From: Flavobacterium agri
GTDB taxonomy: Bacteria > Bacteroidota > Bacteroidia > Flavobacteriales > Flavobacteriaceae
Assembly: GCF_013401995.1 (NCBI RefSeq)
Contig: NZ_JACBJI010000006.1
Location: forward strand, 186,001-250,000
Direction: 5' to 3'
Length of the DNA: 64,000 bases
This document shows, in pieces, positions 43,474-52,172 of this stretch. Numbering within the stretch: the stretch's first letter is position 1; each line of letters opens with the position of its first letter. The notes below the pieces were generated by a model. The model was not told where the DNA came from. It did not search any database and saw only the letters and a program-made list of their open reading frames with translations. The translations under genes were made by a program, and so were the position numbers.

Positions 43474-43481
43474 CAAAAGTA
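43474..43481 (-). promoter_or_regulatory. -7 box of the dapF operon
   Basis: TACTTTTG on the minus strand fits TAnnTTTG and ends four bases before the dapF ATG; TTA lies at the 19-base -33 position instead of TTG. Confidence 0.6.
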
Positions 43482-43661
43482 CGAACATTTAAAGTAAAGT
43501 TAAACGCTGTTAAGGCGTGGTTAAAGTGATTTTTCGAAAACAATAATCTAATATTTTTGATGTTAAATTCATAGGTTATCAAACAAACAATCGATGCCTG
43601 ATTGATGATTCAAAATTAATTTGTGATTATCTCAAGCAATTCCAAAAACATTTAAATAAAG

Positions 43662-45056
43662 ATGAAAAGATTCTCTAGTTTATTCCTGGTTTCGTTGTTA
43701 AGCGGAGGCATTACGCTTGGCGCTTACAAATTGTTGTCTGAGGAGAATGCATTCTCTGACAAAAAACAGATCGTTTCCGTCGCTCCCGAAAATTACACGC
43801 GAACCGTGGGTTTCGGTGGCGCTGAAAATGTCGATTTCACCCAAGCGGCAGACAAAGCCGTGCATTATGTTGTGCACGTAAAGAACGTTTCGTATCGTTC
43901 GGTTTCGCCTATGGAACAATTTTTCTACGGATACCGCGGCGGCCAGCAACAAGAGCAAGTCGGTACGGGTTCTGGCGTGATCATTTCAGAAGACGGTTAC
44001 ATCGTGACCAACAACCACGTGATCAAAGACGCTTCGGAACTCGAAGTGACGCTCAACAACCGCAAATCGTATAAAGCAAAATTGATCGGTACCGATGCAA
44101 AAATGGACATTGCGTTGCTCAAGATCGACGCCGACGACAAACTTCCGTATACGACTTTCGCGAATTCCGACAACATCAAAGTAGGCGAATGGGTACTTGC
44201 CGTTGGAAATCCGTACAATTTGACGTCGACCGTAACCGCGGGTATCGTTTCGGCAAAAGCGCGCAATTTGAGCGGCGACGGATTGCAATCGTTCATCCAG
44301 ACCGACGCAGCCGTAAATCCCGGAAACTCAGGTGGCGCACTTGTAAACACGAGTGGCGAATTGGTCGGAATCAACACGATGATTTCTTCGATGACGGGTT
44401 CTTATGTGGGTTATTCGTTCGCGGTTCCGTCTAACATCGCGCGCAAAATCGTAGAAGACATACTCGAATTCGGCAATACGCAACGCGCCATCATGGGCGT
44501 CCAGGGCACCGAACTCAACAGTCAGGTTTCGAAAGAACTCAATTTGAACCGCACCCAAGGATTCTATATAGGAAGCGTCAACAAAAATTCGGGAGCCGAA
44601 AAGGCCGGACTCAAAAAAGGCGACGTGATCACCAAACTCGACGACCATGACATCTATTCGTTTGCCGATTTCAACGGCGTGATTTCTACCAAACGCCCGA
44701 ACGACGTGGTGAACGTGACTTTTATCCGCGATGCGAAAACCTATTCGGCTTCGGTGAAACTCATCAAGAACGAATTCGCTTCGGTAGATTTCAAAGGAAT
44801 GGAATTGTCGAATTTGACCGATTCCGATAAAAAACGCTTCCGTGTGAACTACGGGCTTAAAATCGGCGAGGTCAACAACGAAAGGCTCGCAGAATATAAA
44901 GACGAACTCGAAGGCGGCGTGATACTTTCGATCGGGAACGTAAAAGCGACCGATGTGGAAACGATTTCGGGTCTTCTCAAAAGAATCGACGACAACCAAT
45001 CGGTACAAGTACAACTGATGACGAGCAACGGCGAAATGGTGCGCGTGATCATGTAA
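43662..45056 (+). CDS. HtrA/DegP-type serine protease
   Basis: Periplasmic S1C protease and chaperone for damaged envelope proteins. The 464-residue product has an N-terminal hydrophobic export or anchor segment (5-22), a trypsin-like domain with the triad H119, D149 and S223 (NPGNSGGAL), and PDZ domains (about 275-360 and a weaker one at 385-464). The length and domain set match DegP/DegQ. Single gene with its own terminator. Confidence 0.95.
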   Translation: MKRFSSLFLVSLLSGGITLGAYKLLSEENAFSDKKQIVSVAPENYTRTVGFGGAENVDFTQAADKAVHYVVHVKNVSYRSVSPMEQFFYGYRGGQQQEQVGTGSGVIISEDGYIVTNNHVIKDASELEVTLNNRKSYKAKLIGTDAKMDIALLKIDADDKLPYTTFANSDNIKVGEWVLAVGNPYNLTSTVTAGIVSAKARNLSGDGLQSFIQTDAAVNPGNSGGALVNTSGELVGINTMISSMTGSYVGYSFAVPSNIARKIVEDILEFGNTQRAIMGVQGTELNSQVSKELNLNRTQGFYIGSVNKNSGAEKAGLKKGDVITKLDDHDIYSFADFNGVISTKRPNDVVNVTFIRDAKTYSASVKLIKNEFASVDFKGMELSNLTDSDKKRFRVNYGLKIGEVNNERLAEYKDELEGGVILSIGNVKATDVETISGLLKRIDDNQSVQVQLMTSNGEMVRVIM

Positions 45057-45078
45057 AGACATAGATTATAGATTTGGG

Positions 45079-45108
45079 AAAGCCATTCGGAAACGGGTGG
45101 CTTTTTTG
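45079..45108 (+). terminator. terminator of the HtrA gene
   Basis: AAAGCCATTC (45079-45088) pairs with GGGTGGCTTT (45095-45104) with G-T pairs, followed by T residues. Confidence 0.8.
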
Positions 45109-45226
45109 TTTGCACGTATCCGACTCAAAATCCAGCAGTTGTCGTCTCAATTCGGTTTTCGCCGATTATACGTCTTTTATTGCGAAAAAAGCAAAAATTT
45201 GTTTTACGAAAACGTTTGAAATGCGT

Positions 45227-45234
45227 TACATTTG
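45227..45234 (+). promoter_or_regulatory. -7 box of the GAPDH gene
   Basis: TACATTTG fits TAnnTTTG, 42 bases before the ATG. No TTG at 19 bases; one lies at 25. Confidence 0.6.
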
Positions 45235-45275
45235 CGCCAAAATCAGCAAATTCACTAAATCTTACACCACAACTA

Positions 45276-46724
45276 ATGACTACAGCTAGCTTATACGAGA
45301 AAGAAGTAGCTTATCAAGCTGACAGAAGACGCGCCGCCGTTGAGTTCATCCGCATCGTTTCCGACCTTTGGTATGACAAATCGATCGAAATGGTATTGTT
45401 CCGCAACCAGCTTATCAATTGCAACGTGAGCGACATCATCAACCTGCACGAATATGCGGGCGAATTCGTAGGAAAACCGATTTCGGTATTCGATTCGGTA
45501 GAGATCGCACAGGCCATCCTTTCTATGGATTTGCCGCCAGCCAAACTCGACATCGGTAAACTCACGCACGAATACCGTTCGGAAGACAACCACTATCCGA
45601 ACGCCACGTCTTTCATAATAGACAAGCTTGCGAACGCACGCGATTTCAAGAACAACAAGCCGAAAGACGTCGTGCTTTACGGATTCGGTCGCATCGGACG
45701 TTTGCTGGCTCGCGAACTCATGTCGAAAACCGGAAAAGGCACGCAATTACGCCTTCGCGCTATCGTGACACGCGATAAGAACGACGCGGTTTCGCTTGAA
45801 AAACGCGCTTCTTTGTTGCGTTACGATTCAATCCACGGCGACTTCCAAGGTTCGGTTATTGCCGATGCCGACCAAAAAGCGCTGATCATCAACGGAACGA
45901 CCGTACATATCATTACCGCAAATTCCCCAGAGGAAATCGACTATACCGAATACGGCTTCAGCGATGCTTTGGTCATCGACAACACCGGCGCTTTCACCAC
46001 ACAGGAAGCACTTGCGCGCCACTTGACCTCTAAAGGTGTCAACAAAGTATTGCTCACCGCTCCCGGAAAAGGCGTACCGAACATCGTACACGGCGTAAAC
46101 CAATTGGAATACAGCCCGGACGAAGTCGATATTTTCTCGGCCGCTTCTTGCACTACGAACGCGATCACTCCGATATTGAAAGCGGTTGAAGATACTTTGG
46201 GCGTCGTAAAAGGGCATTTGGAAACCATCCACGCCTATACGAACGACCAGAACCTCGTGGACAATATGCACAAGAAATACCGTCGCGGACGTGCTGCAGC
46301 TTTGAACATGGTCATCACCGAAACCGGAGCCGGAAGCGCAGTGGCAAAAGCATTGCCTTCACTTGCCGGAAAATTGACTTCGAACGCGATCCGTGTACCT
46401 GTCCCGAACGGTTCGCTTGTCGTTCTTAATTTGGAAGTGGAACGCGAAACTTCGATTGAAGAGGTGAATTCGATCATGAAACAATATGCGCTCGAAGGCG
46501 AATTGGTCGAGCAGATCAAATATTCGCTCAACAACGAATTGGTTTCTTCGGATATCGTTGGAACATCTGCCCCATCCATTTACGACAGCAACGCCACGAT
46601 CGTTTCACCGGACGGCAAGAACATCGTGCTTTACGTTTGGTACGACAACGAATACGGATACAGCCATCAGGTGATCCGCTTGGCGAAATATATTGCCAAA
46701 GTGCGTCGTTATACGTATTATTAA
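45276..46724 (+). CDS. gap: glyceraldehyde-3-phosphate dehydrogenase, long form
   Basis: Oxidises glyceraldehyde 3-phosphate to 1,3-bisphosphoglycerate. The 482-residue product carries an N-terminal extension of about 130 residues (YEKEVAYQADRRRAAVEF and on) before the Rossmann motif GFGRIGR (136-142). The catalytic C292 in SAASCTTN and a His in HAYTNDQ are intact. Canonical GAPDH is about 335 residues; the longer type occurs in Bacteroidota and some Proteobacteria. After strand 2 the usual cofactor Asp is replaced (AIVTRD), which may alter NAD/NADP choice. The ATG at 45276 lies 42 bases after the -7 box; an upstream in-frame start would precede the promoter. Confidence 0.94.
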   Translation: MTTASLYEKEVAYQADRRRAAVEFIRIVSDLWYDKSIEMVLFRNQLINCNVSDIINLHEYAGEFVGKPISVFDSVEIAQAILSMDLPPAKLDIGKLTHEYRSEDNHYPNATSFIIDKLANARDFKNNKPKDVVLYGFGRIGRLLARELMSKTGKGTQLRLRAIVTRDKNDAVSLEKRASLLRYDSIHGDFQGSVIADADQKALIINGTTVHIITANSPEEIDYTEYGFSDALVIDNTGAFTTQEALARHLTSKGVNKVLLTAPGKGVPNIVHGVNQLEYSPDEVDIFSAASCTTNAITPILKAVEDTLGVVKGHLETIHAYTNDQNLVDNMHKKYRRGRAAALNMVITETGAGSAVAKALPSLAGKLTSNAIRVPVPNGSLVVLNLEVERETSIEEVNSIMKQYALEGELVEQIKYSLNNELVSSDIVGTSAPSIYDSNATIVSPDGKNIVLYVWYDNEYGYSHQVIRLAKYIAKVRRYTYY

Positions 46725-46749
46725 GATATCTCACTTCACTAACTGTTTG

Positions 46750-46778
46750 AAATCCGTCATGAAATGGCGGATTTTTTT
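46750..46778 (+). terminator. terminator of the GAPDH gene
   Basis: AAATCCGTCA (46750-46759) pairs with TGGCGGATTT (46765-46774) with one G-T pair, followed by T residues. Confidence 0.8.
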
Positions 46779-46814
46779 GTACTTTCAAGGTGCACATCAA
46801 CCAAAACATCCATC

Positions 46815-47267
46815 ATGAAAATCTTGAAACTTCTACTCGTCTGCCTTTTTTGCACATCGGGATTTGCCCAGGCCGATACCAATTACGACAAGGCTTTGGC
46901 CGAAAAACTCGGAGCCGACGAATACGGCATGAAAAAATACGTGTTGGCGATATTGAAATCGGGCACGAATACCACGACCGACAAAAAAATTACGGGCGAG
47001 CTTTTCAGGGGCCATATGGACAACATCAATCGCCTGGCTGCCGAAGGAAAACTGATCGTGGCCGGACCGCTAGGCAAAAACGACAAGAACTACCGCGGCA
47101 TTTTCATCCTAGATGCCAAAACAATAGAAGAAGCCCAGGCGTTGGTCGCAACCGATCCGGCCGTCAAGGAAAAACTGCTTGACGTGGAACTGTACGAATG
47201 GTACGGAGGCGCGGCGCTTCCCGAATATCTCAAAACACAGGACAAAATCACTTTAAAGAAACACTGA
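46815..47267 (+). CDS. secreted YciI-like protein
   Basis: A 150-residue protein with a signal peptide (1-18, KLLLVCLFCTSGFAQ) and a YCII-related alpha/beta barrel domain (about 38-125: GHMDNINRLAAEGKLIVAGPLG, then RGIFILDAKTIEEAQALVATDPAV). YciI proteins are usually cytosolic and small, so export is unusual but seen in Bacteroidota. The ATG at 46815 opens the signal peptide. Its last base is the first of the DinB ATG (TGATG), so the two genes are coupled. Function unknown. Confidence 0.87.
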   Translation: MKILKLLLVCLFCTSGFAQADTNYDKALAEKLGADEYGMKKYVLAILKSGTNTTTDKKITGELFRGHMDNINRLAAEGKLIVAGPLGKNDKNYRGIFILDAKTIEEAQALVATDPAVKEKLLDVELYEWYGGAALPEYLKTQDKITLKKH

Positions 47268-47728
47268 TGGCCGAAAATCAGCGCATGGTTAAACTGTTTA
47301 AGGATCTGTTCGATGGCGATCCTTGGCTTGACGTTACGACTTTGGGTACGTTGCAAAACGTTTCGGCTCAAAAGGCGGCACGGAAACCGTCTGCGATTTC
47401 CAATTCGATTTGGGAAACCGTGAACCATGTGATCAGTTGGCGCGAAGTGGTTTTGGACAGGATTCATGGAGCTCCGGCCAACACACCTTCACACAATTAT
47501 TTCCTGCCCGTTGAAGATACTTCGGAAAAAGCATGGCAGGAAACCTTGCAAAAACTCGAAAAGACACAACAGGTTTGGCTGGATTTTCTGGAATCGGTTA
47601 CCGAAGAAAAACTATCGCAACGCTATCTTGATTCGGAATATACCGCATATGATTTGATTTACGGCATAATGCAGCACGACGCCTATCACTTGGGCCAATT
47701 GACGTTGTTGGCTAAATACGATCTCTGA
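47267..47728 (+). CDS. DinB family protein
   Basis: A 153-residue cytosolic four-helix-bundle protein of the DinB/YfiT superfamily. The metal triad is suggested by the His in VNHVISWRE near residue 47 and the two in QHDAYHLGQ near 140-145. Members include bacillithiol- or mycothiol-dependent transferases, and most have no known reaction. The start codon overlaps the YciI-like stop by one base. Confidence 0.88.
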   Translation: MAENQRMVKLFKDLFDGDPWLDVTTLGTLQNVSAQKAARKPSAISNSIWETVNHVISWREVVLDRIHGAPANTPSHNYFLPVEDTSEKAWQETLQKLEKTQQVWLDFLESVTEEKLSQRYLDSEYTAYDLIYGIMQHDAYHLGQLTLLAKYDL

Positions 47729-47729
47729 A

Positions 47730-48242
47730 TCAAGAGCGTTCCGTTACCGCTTTGTTGCTTTTGAGATTTCCGATCTTGTTTTTGAGGATCGGAGTCAATT
47801 TTCGGATGACGAATGCAATGGCGATTCCCGTAATGAAACCACTGACCAATCCGATGCCGAAACCTAAGCATATCGCTTTGAATTCGGTCCACCACTTGAG
47901 GACGTTGTTGAGGAACCAAAACGTGAGCGTTCCCAAAGCCGCCGAGCCGAAAGTAGAGAATACGACAACAAACGTCCTGAATCCTTTCGCGACCGATTTT
48001 TGCGCAATCCCGACTATAATCGAGGCCGAAAGCGCGCCCATAGCGATCAATCCGAAAATGGTCAACAATGCGAGAATCGTAAGTATAATACCGACGGCGA
48101 GACACAGAAGTACCGCAATCACGCCGATAATCAGTATCGCGAACAGGAACAGGTTGAATTCCTCATCGTCGGCATTAGGAGTCTGTAAAAGCAAACTTAC
48201 GAGCGGAAGCCGATTCAGTCCAAAAATGATTTCAGGCAACAT
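47730..48242 (-). CDS. hypothetical integral membrane protein
   Basis: A 170-residue protein of unknown family with about four transmembrane helices (roughly 28-50, 52-75, 88-110 and 120-145) and a basic C-terminal tail. No motif is recognised. It is translated from a start overlapping the permease stop by one base (TGATG), so it belongs to that transcript and may be an accessory subunit, though such a link is only inferred from coupling. Confidence 0.75.
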   Translation of the reverse strand: MLPEIIFGLNRLPLVSLLLQTPNADDEEFNLFLFAILIIGVIAVLLCLAVGIILTILALLTIFGLIAMGALSASIIVGIAQKSVAKGFRTFVVVFSTFGSAALGTLTFWFLNNVLKWWTEFKAICLGFGIGLVSGFITGIAIAFVIRKLTPILKNKIGNLKSNKAVTERS

Positions 48243-49657
48243 CAGTTCTGATGGTCAGACTTTGATTTCGTAAGGTAATACACCGGAATCCCGACGAGCA
48301 TGATCGCGACACCCCAACCGCACGTATCGGTCTTGAACCAAAGCAGTGAAATCGAGATCGCGGTGGCTATGATGATGTAAAACCCAGGCAAAATCGGATA
48401 TCCGAACGCTTTGTACGGACGTTCGGCATCTGGCATCGACTTGCGCAGTTTGAAAATCCCGTAAATCGTAAGGATGTAGAATATGAGCACGATGATGACG
48501 ACGAAATCGAGCAAATCGCCGTATTTTCCCGTCAAACACAAAGCCGACGCCCAAACACATTGCACCCAAAGTGCCCAAGCCGGGACGCTGTGCTGGTTGA
48601 GATGCGCCGCTTTTTTGAGGAAAAGACCGTCGTTGGCCATCGTGTAATAAACCCTAGCGCCTGCCATAATCAATCCGTTGTTGCAGGCGAAGGTAGAAAT
48701 CATGATCATGACCGCGATGATGTACGTTCCGACGCCTCCGAAAATATATTCCGAAGCCACTACCGCTACCCTATCGGACGGAGCCGTCGCGATTTCCTGC
48801 ATCGGCACGACCGCGAGATACATTACGTTGGCCAACACATAAATCACGCTTACGGTCAACGTTCCCAAAAACAAACTGAGCCCGACGTTGCGCTGCGGAT
48901 TCTTGATTTCGCCCGCTATGAACGTCACACCGTTCCATGCGTCGCTCGAGAACAACGATCCGACCATTGCCGCCGAAATCGCTCCCATCAAAGCCACACC
49001 GCTTACAGGCGACCAGATTCGGGTTTCGGCATCCATCGATTGCGTCATTAGACCGCTCGCGAAATTCGCGTCCCAGATTTCGGATTTGGCCGCAAGCAGC
49101 AATCCGAAAACGATCAGTCCGGCAAGCGAAAGTATTTTGATGATCGTAAGCACCGTTTGCAGGATCTTTCCATTTTTCACTCCACGGCTGTTTACATAGG
49201 ACAGCAATACAATGGTCACGATAGAAACGATCTGTGCCGCACTGATTTTGAACGAGCCTGCCTCGAACAGGAAATTGTTTTCGCTGAACGGCTCGTACAA
49301 ATAAGCCGCGAACTTCGAGAAAGCTACGCCCACGGCCGCAATCGTACCGGTTTGGATAACGGCGAAGAAACTCCATCCGTACAGGAAAGCCGTCAGTTTG
49401 CCGTAAGCCTCCTTGAGATAGACGTATTGCCCGCCGGCTTTTGGAAACATGGCACTGAGTTCGCCATAACTCACGGCGGCGATCACGGTAATGAGTCCCG
49501 TCAAAGCCCAAATGAGCAACAGCCATCCGGCCGACCCGACCTGGCGTACCATATCGGAACTCACGATAAAAATCCCGGAGCCTATCATAGACCCGACGAC
49601 GAGCATCGTGCCGTCGAGCAATCCTAATTCGCGTTTGAAATGTTCTTGTTCTTGCAT
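48242..49657 (-). CDS. APC family amino-acid permease
   Basis: A 471-residue inner-membrane transporter of the amino acid-polyamine-organocation family with 12 predicted helices. The first helix holds the substrate/Na-like motif VGSMIGSGIFIVS (about 20-32), and the YGELSAMFPKAGGQYVYLKEAYG block after helix 2 is typical of the LAT/APA subgroup. Substrate unknown. The ATG at 49657 is preferred over an in-frame ATG 36 bases upstream, as it starts at the conserved soluble N-terminus. Confidence 0.92.
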   Translation of the reverse strand: MQEQEHFKRELGLLDGTMLVVGSMIGSGIFIVSSDMVRQVGSAGWLLLIWALTGLITVIAAVSYGELSAMFPKAGGQYVYLKEAYGKLTAFLYGWSFFAVIQTGTIAAVGVAFSKFAAYLYEPFSENNFLFEAGSFKISAAQIVSIVTIVLLSYVNSRGVKNGKILQTVLTIIKILSLAGLIVFGLLLAAKSEIWDANFASGLMTQSMDAETRIWSPVSGVALMGAISAAMVGSLFSSDAWNGVTFIAGEIKNPQRNVGLSLFLGTLTVSVIYVLANVMYLAVVPMQEIATAPSDRVAVVASEYIFGGVGTYIIAVMIMISTFACNNGLIMAGARVYYTMANDGLFLKKAAHLNQHSVPAWALWVQCVWASALCLTGKYGDLLDFVVIIVLIFYILTIYGIFKLRKSMPDAERPYKAFGYPILPGFYIIIATAISISLLWFKTDTCGWGVAIMLVGIPVYYLTKSKSDHQN

Positions 49658-49751
49658 TGGTTTGGTTGGTTTAGGTGCGAAACGTCGCTTCAATCCGGAC
49701 GTCTCGGGTCGGATAAAGATAAAGAAAAGCCTTTATCCTACAACCTTGCGA

Positions 49752-50432
49752 TCAGCAACGGGTTTTAATTTTGAGCGGTTGCAAAACGGTGTCCTTGTCG
49801 GTTTCGGCATTGAACCATTTTTCATAATCGATGTAGTACCACCTGCTTTTCCTATATTCAAGATAGCCTTTGATTTGACTGAAATTCGGGACGTTATCGT
49901 CTTCATAATCAAAAGCATCCTGATGGATTCTGAACGATTTGACTTTTTGCCAATGACGACCACACAACGTATAAATCTCGCAAGTGCTGATGTTCGTAAA
50001 GCTGTAATTGTTGAGTACGAGTGCAATCTCGTCTTTATGATCATGGTTGACATCGCCCAAATTGATCAGGCAATACAAGCCGCCGCCCGAGGCCAGATGC
50101 AAGGTATCTGATTTCTTGTCACTTGTCGTAAGGATGACTTCGGCATCGATGCGGCCGAAATAATTTTGGATGGAATCCCATTCGGCACTCGGGAAAGAAT
50201 CGATCGGTTTGTGCGTTTTTCGGTTTACGACGTCTTGATGGATCGTGTCGGTTTTTCCGTCACCGTCGAAATCTCCGGTAATCGATAACTTTTTCAAATA
50301 CACTATAGAATCGTTGGCTGTGACCGATGGTACATACTTCGAACGGGTTTTACCCGAAATTTTACCGTTGCCTTTGTTCATGCAAGAACACAAAATGACA
50401 ACGGTCATCGCAAAAATCATCCGATTCATCAT
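49752..50432 (-). CDS. hypothetical lipoprotein with FG-GAP-like calcium loops
   Basis: A 226-residue lipoprotein. The signal peptide ends in a lipobox (VVILCSC, Cys near residue 17). Two Asp-rich loops resemble FG-GAP/VCBS or EF-hand-like calcium sites: ITGDFDGDGKTDTI near 52-65 and LGDVNHDHKDEIAL near 125-138. No family assigned. Two further residues of Met at the start make the exact initiator uncertain by one codon. Function unknown; a surface or periplasmic role is likely. Confidence 0.75.
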   Translation of the reverse strand: MMNRMIFAMTVVILCSCMNKGNGKISGKTRSKYVPSVTANDSIVYLKKLSITGDFDGDGKTDTIHQDVVNRKTHKPIDSFPSAEWDSIQNYFGRIDAEVILTTSDKKSDTLHLASGGGLYCLINLGDVNHDHKDEIALVLNNYSFTNISTCEIYTLCGRHWQKVKSFRIHQDAFDYEDDNVPNFSQIKGYLEYRKSRWYYIDYEKWFNAETDKDTVLQPLKIKTRC

Positions 50433-50492
50433 TGGTTTTTGGTGCTTTATTTTCTAAGTGAAGGTTCCCAAGTCGTGTGAAGATAGCTATTT

Positions 50493-50900
50493 TCAGCTAC
50501 ACTTTTGAGATGACCAATCGGTATGGTCGCGCCCGTCGTAACATTTCCAGCTTTTAAGGATTTTCTGCACTTGCCAAGTATTGCCGATGCGTTTGGCCGT
50601 CATGTCAATCTTGATGGCTTTTACGGAATCGTCATCCAGATTATCGTGGATCAAAGTGATCTCGAAATGTTGCGGACCGATTTCTTTTTTGGAAAGCTGC
50701 AAATTTGGCGTGCCTTCGCGAGTCGGGTAATCGTAATAAAGCACGATCAATGCTTCGGGCGTCGCGATAGCTGTATTGTGCGCGATTTTAGCATTGAATC
50801 TTCGAGAGTCGATTTCTTTTGACGATTCACATGAGATTACAAACACACATACAAGTGAAAAAGTAAGACTCTTGATACAATTCAATCTCTTACTTAACAT
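50493..50900 (-). CDS. hypothetical lipoprotein
   Basis: A 135-residue protein with an N-terminal signal and a lipobox (VCVFVISC, Cys near residue 24). The mature part has no family match I recognise; it contains a basic/aromatic stretch near the end (WKCYDGRDHTDW). It overlaps the stop of the DUF2236 gene by 11 bases and so is the last member of a three-gene transcript. Confidence 0.7.
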   Translation of the reverse strand: MLSKRLNCIKSLTFSLVCVFVISCESSKEIDSRRFNAKIAHNTAIATPEALIVLYYDYPTREGTPNLQLSKKEIGPQHFEITLIHDNLDDDSVKAIKIDMTAKRIGNTWQVQKILKSWKCYDGRDHTDWSSQKCS

Positions 50901-51648
50901 CCAATTCCAAAATCTCCTTTTTATACGCTGCAGGAAGTAAAATATTTTTCACCATCCAGTCCATTTTCATGAGCTTGCTGATTTTGTATAGGGGAACGAT
51001 TGGTGTGAGCAGCGAAAAATCGTCAAAATCCAAAAGCCTTTTCACATGATCGGGAACCAGCAATTTTTGAGCTTCCAAAAGCACTTTGAACCGCATCGCA
51101 CCCAGATGTTTTTTGTACTGTTTGAAAAGGTCGGCAGTGTAGACACTTTTTTGAAGGTTTTCGTTGAGATGCGATTCGCGAACCGGCAGCCATTCGATAT
51201 AATTCGACGGTAGATTCACAAGTCCCATCCCGATTCCGACGCGATAAAAAACGTCGTAAACCTCCTGTTTTTCGTCATCGTTTAATTTTCGTTCGAGCAA
51301 TTCGTAGGACGCGATCGAATAATGGATCAACATAAACAACACATCGCGATACGCCCAATCGGGAATTGAAGCGCCACGGTTATTCTCGACGGCCGAATGT
51401 ATCTGACGCATGGAACCGATAGCTTTATTCGCCTGATCGGTCGTCGCGAACACGATTTTGCGCGCATAGGAAACGGTAGAGAAAAGGCGTCCTAACGGAT
51501 CGGAAGGCAATTTCCCGGTGAAGTAAAGCCAATCGACAGCCTTGTTAAGCGCGAATTCGGCCGAAGCGCCCGCAAAAATGAACAATACGGTATCGCTTTT
51601 ACCCCAAATTTCCCTGACGATAGATGTTTCTTTCGCAAAAAATGACAT
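50890..51648 (-). CDS. DUF2236/MpaB-like oxygenase family protein
   Basis: A 252-residue protein of the family that includes rubber oxygenase (Lcp) and fungal MpaB, where a b-type heme is held by conserved His residues. Recognisable blocks are FAGASAEFALNKAVDWLY near residues 25-42 and the HSAVENNRGASIPDWAYRDVLFMLIHYSIASYELL segment (about 84-118), which matches the catalytic helical region. No signal peptide is evident. Substrate unknown. It starts 12 bases after a small membrane protein gene. Confidence 0.85.
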   Translation of the reverse strand: MSFFAKETSIVREIWGKSDTVLFIFAGASAEFALNKAVDWLYFTGKLPSDPLGRLFSTVSYARKIVFATTDQANKAIGSMRQIHSAVENNRGASIPDWAYRDVLFMLIHYSIASYELLERKLNDDEKQEVYDVFYRVGIGMGLVNLPSNYIEWLPVRESHLNENLQKSVYTADLFKQYKKHLGAMRFKVLLEAQKLLVPDHVKRLLDFDDFSLLTPIVPLYKISKLMKMDWMVKNILLPAAYKKEILELDVK

Positions 51649-51660
51649 AGTTCTGTTTTA

Positions 51661-51996
51661 TCAATTCCACAAAGTGCCGTCGAGCCCCAAAATCGTCCCG
51701 ACCCACAAGCCAAAAACGTATATAAAGAAGCTCAGTACTGCTGCCCAAAAGCGCATCCAACCACCTTGGACACGCAAATGGTCTAATTTGTAATAGAAGA
51801 ATCCACCGACGGCACCGGCGAACGGCACAACAATCAGCGGACGGATCATCCAATATTTCGGCCACGCCGGATTGGTATCTACAGGCAGCAGAAACAGCCC
51901 GATCAGTAAAAAAGCGATTCCCGCTCCTTGCAACATACGGATTCCGAGAGATTGCGAATGGATATCCTTGTTTGTCAAATGGTTTGTGGTTGTCAT
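51661..51996 (-). CDS. small hypothetical membrane protein
   Basis: A 111-residue protein with three or four hydrophobic segments (about 20-38, 48-68 and 80-103). No motif. The ATG at 51996 is preferred, since the extended reading frame upstream would run into the promoter (TAACTTTG at 52033-52040). First gene of a small transcript with DUF2236 and a lipoprotein. Confidence 0.65.
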   Translation of the reverse strand: MTTTNHLTNKDIHSQSLGIRMLQGAGIAFLLIGLFLLPVDTNPAWPKYWMIRPLIVVPFAGAVGGFFYYKLDHLRVQGGWMRFWAAVLSFFIYVFGLWVGTILGLDGTLWN

Positions 51997-52032
51997 ATCT
52001 AATAATTTATATTCATAAAGTACTTTGAAATA

Positions 52033-52040
52033 CAAAGTTA
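52033..52040 (-). promoter_or_regulatory. -7 box of the 51996-50493 transcript
   Basis: TAACTTTG on the minus strand fits TAnnTTTG exactly, 37 bases before the ATG. No -33 TTG seen. Confidence 0.5.
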
Positions 52041-52172
52041 TTTATTTTATCGAAGTCGGCTACATTTTTTTTTTAAAACTTTTCTTTTACCCCAATTTTC
52101 AGATATCAACCTTGCAATAACTACTTGATAAACTGCAAGAAACACAAAGCTTTGCGTGATTATCTTAGCGAC

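Noticed and set aside
44328..45062. 244-codon minus-strand open frame opposite the HtrA protease
   Set aside because: Shadow of a gene whose catalytic triad and PDZ domains are intact.
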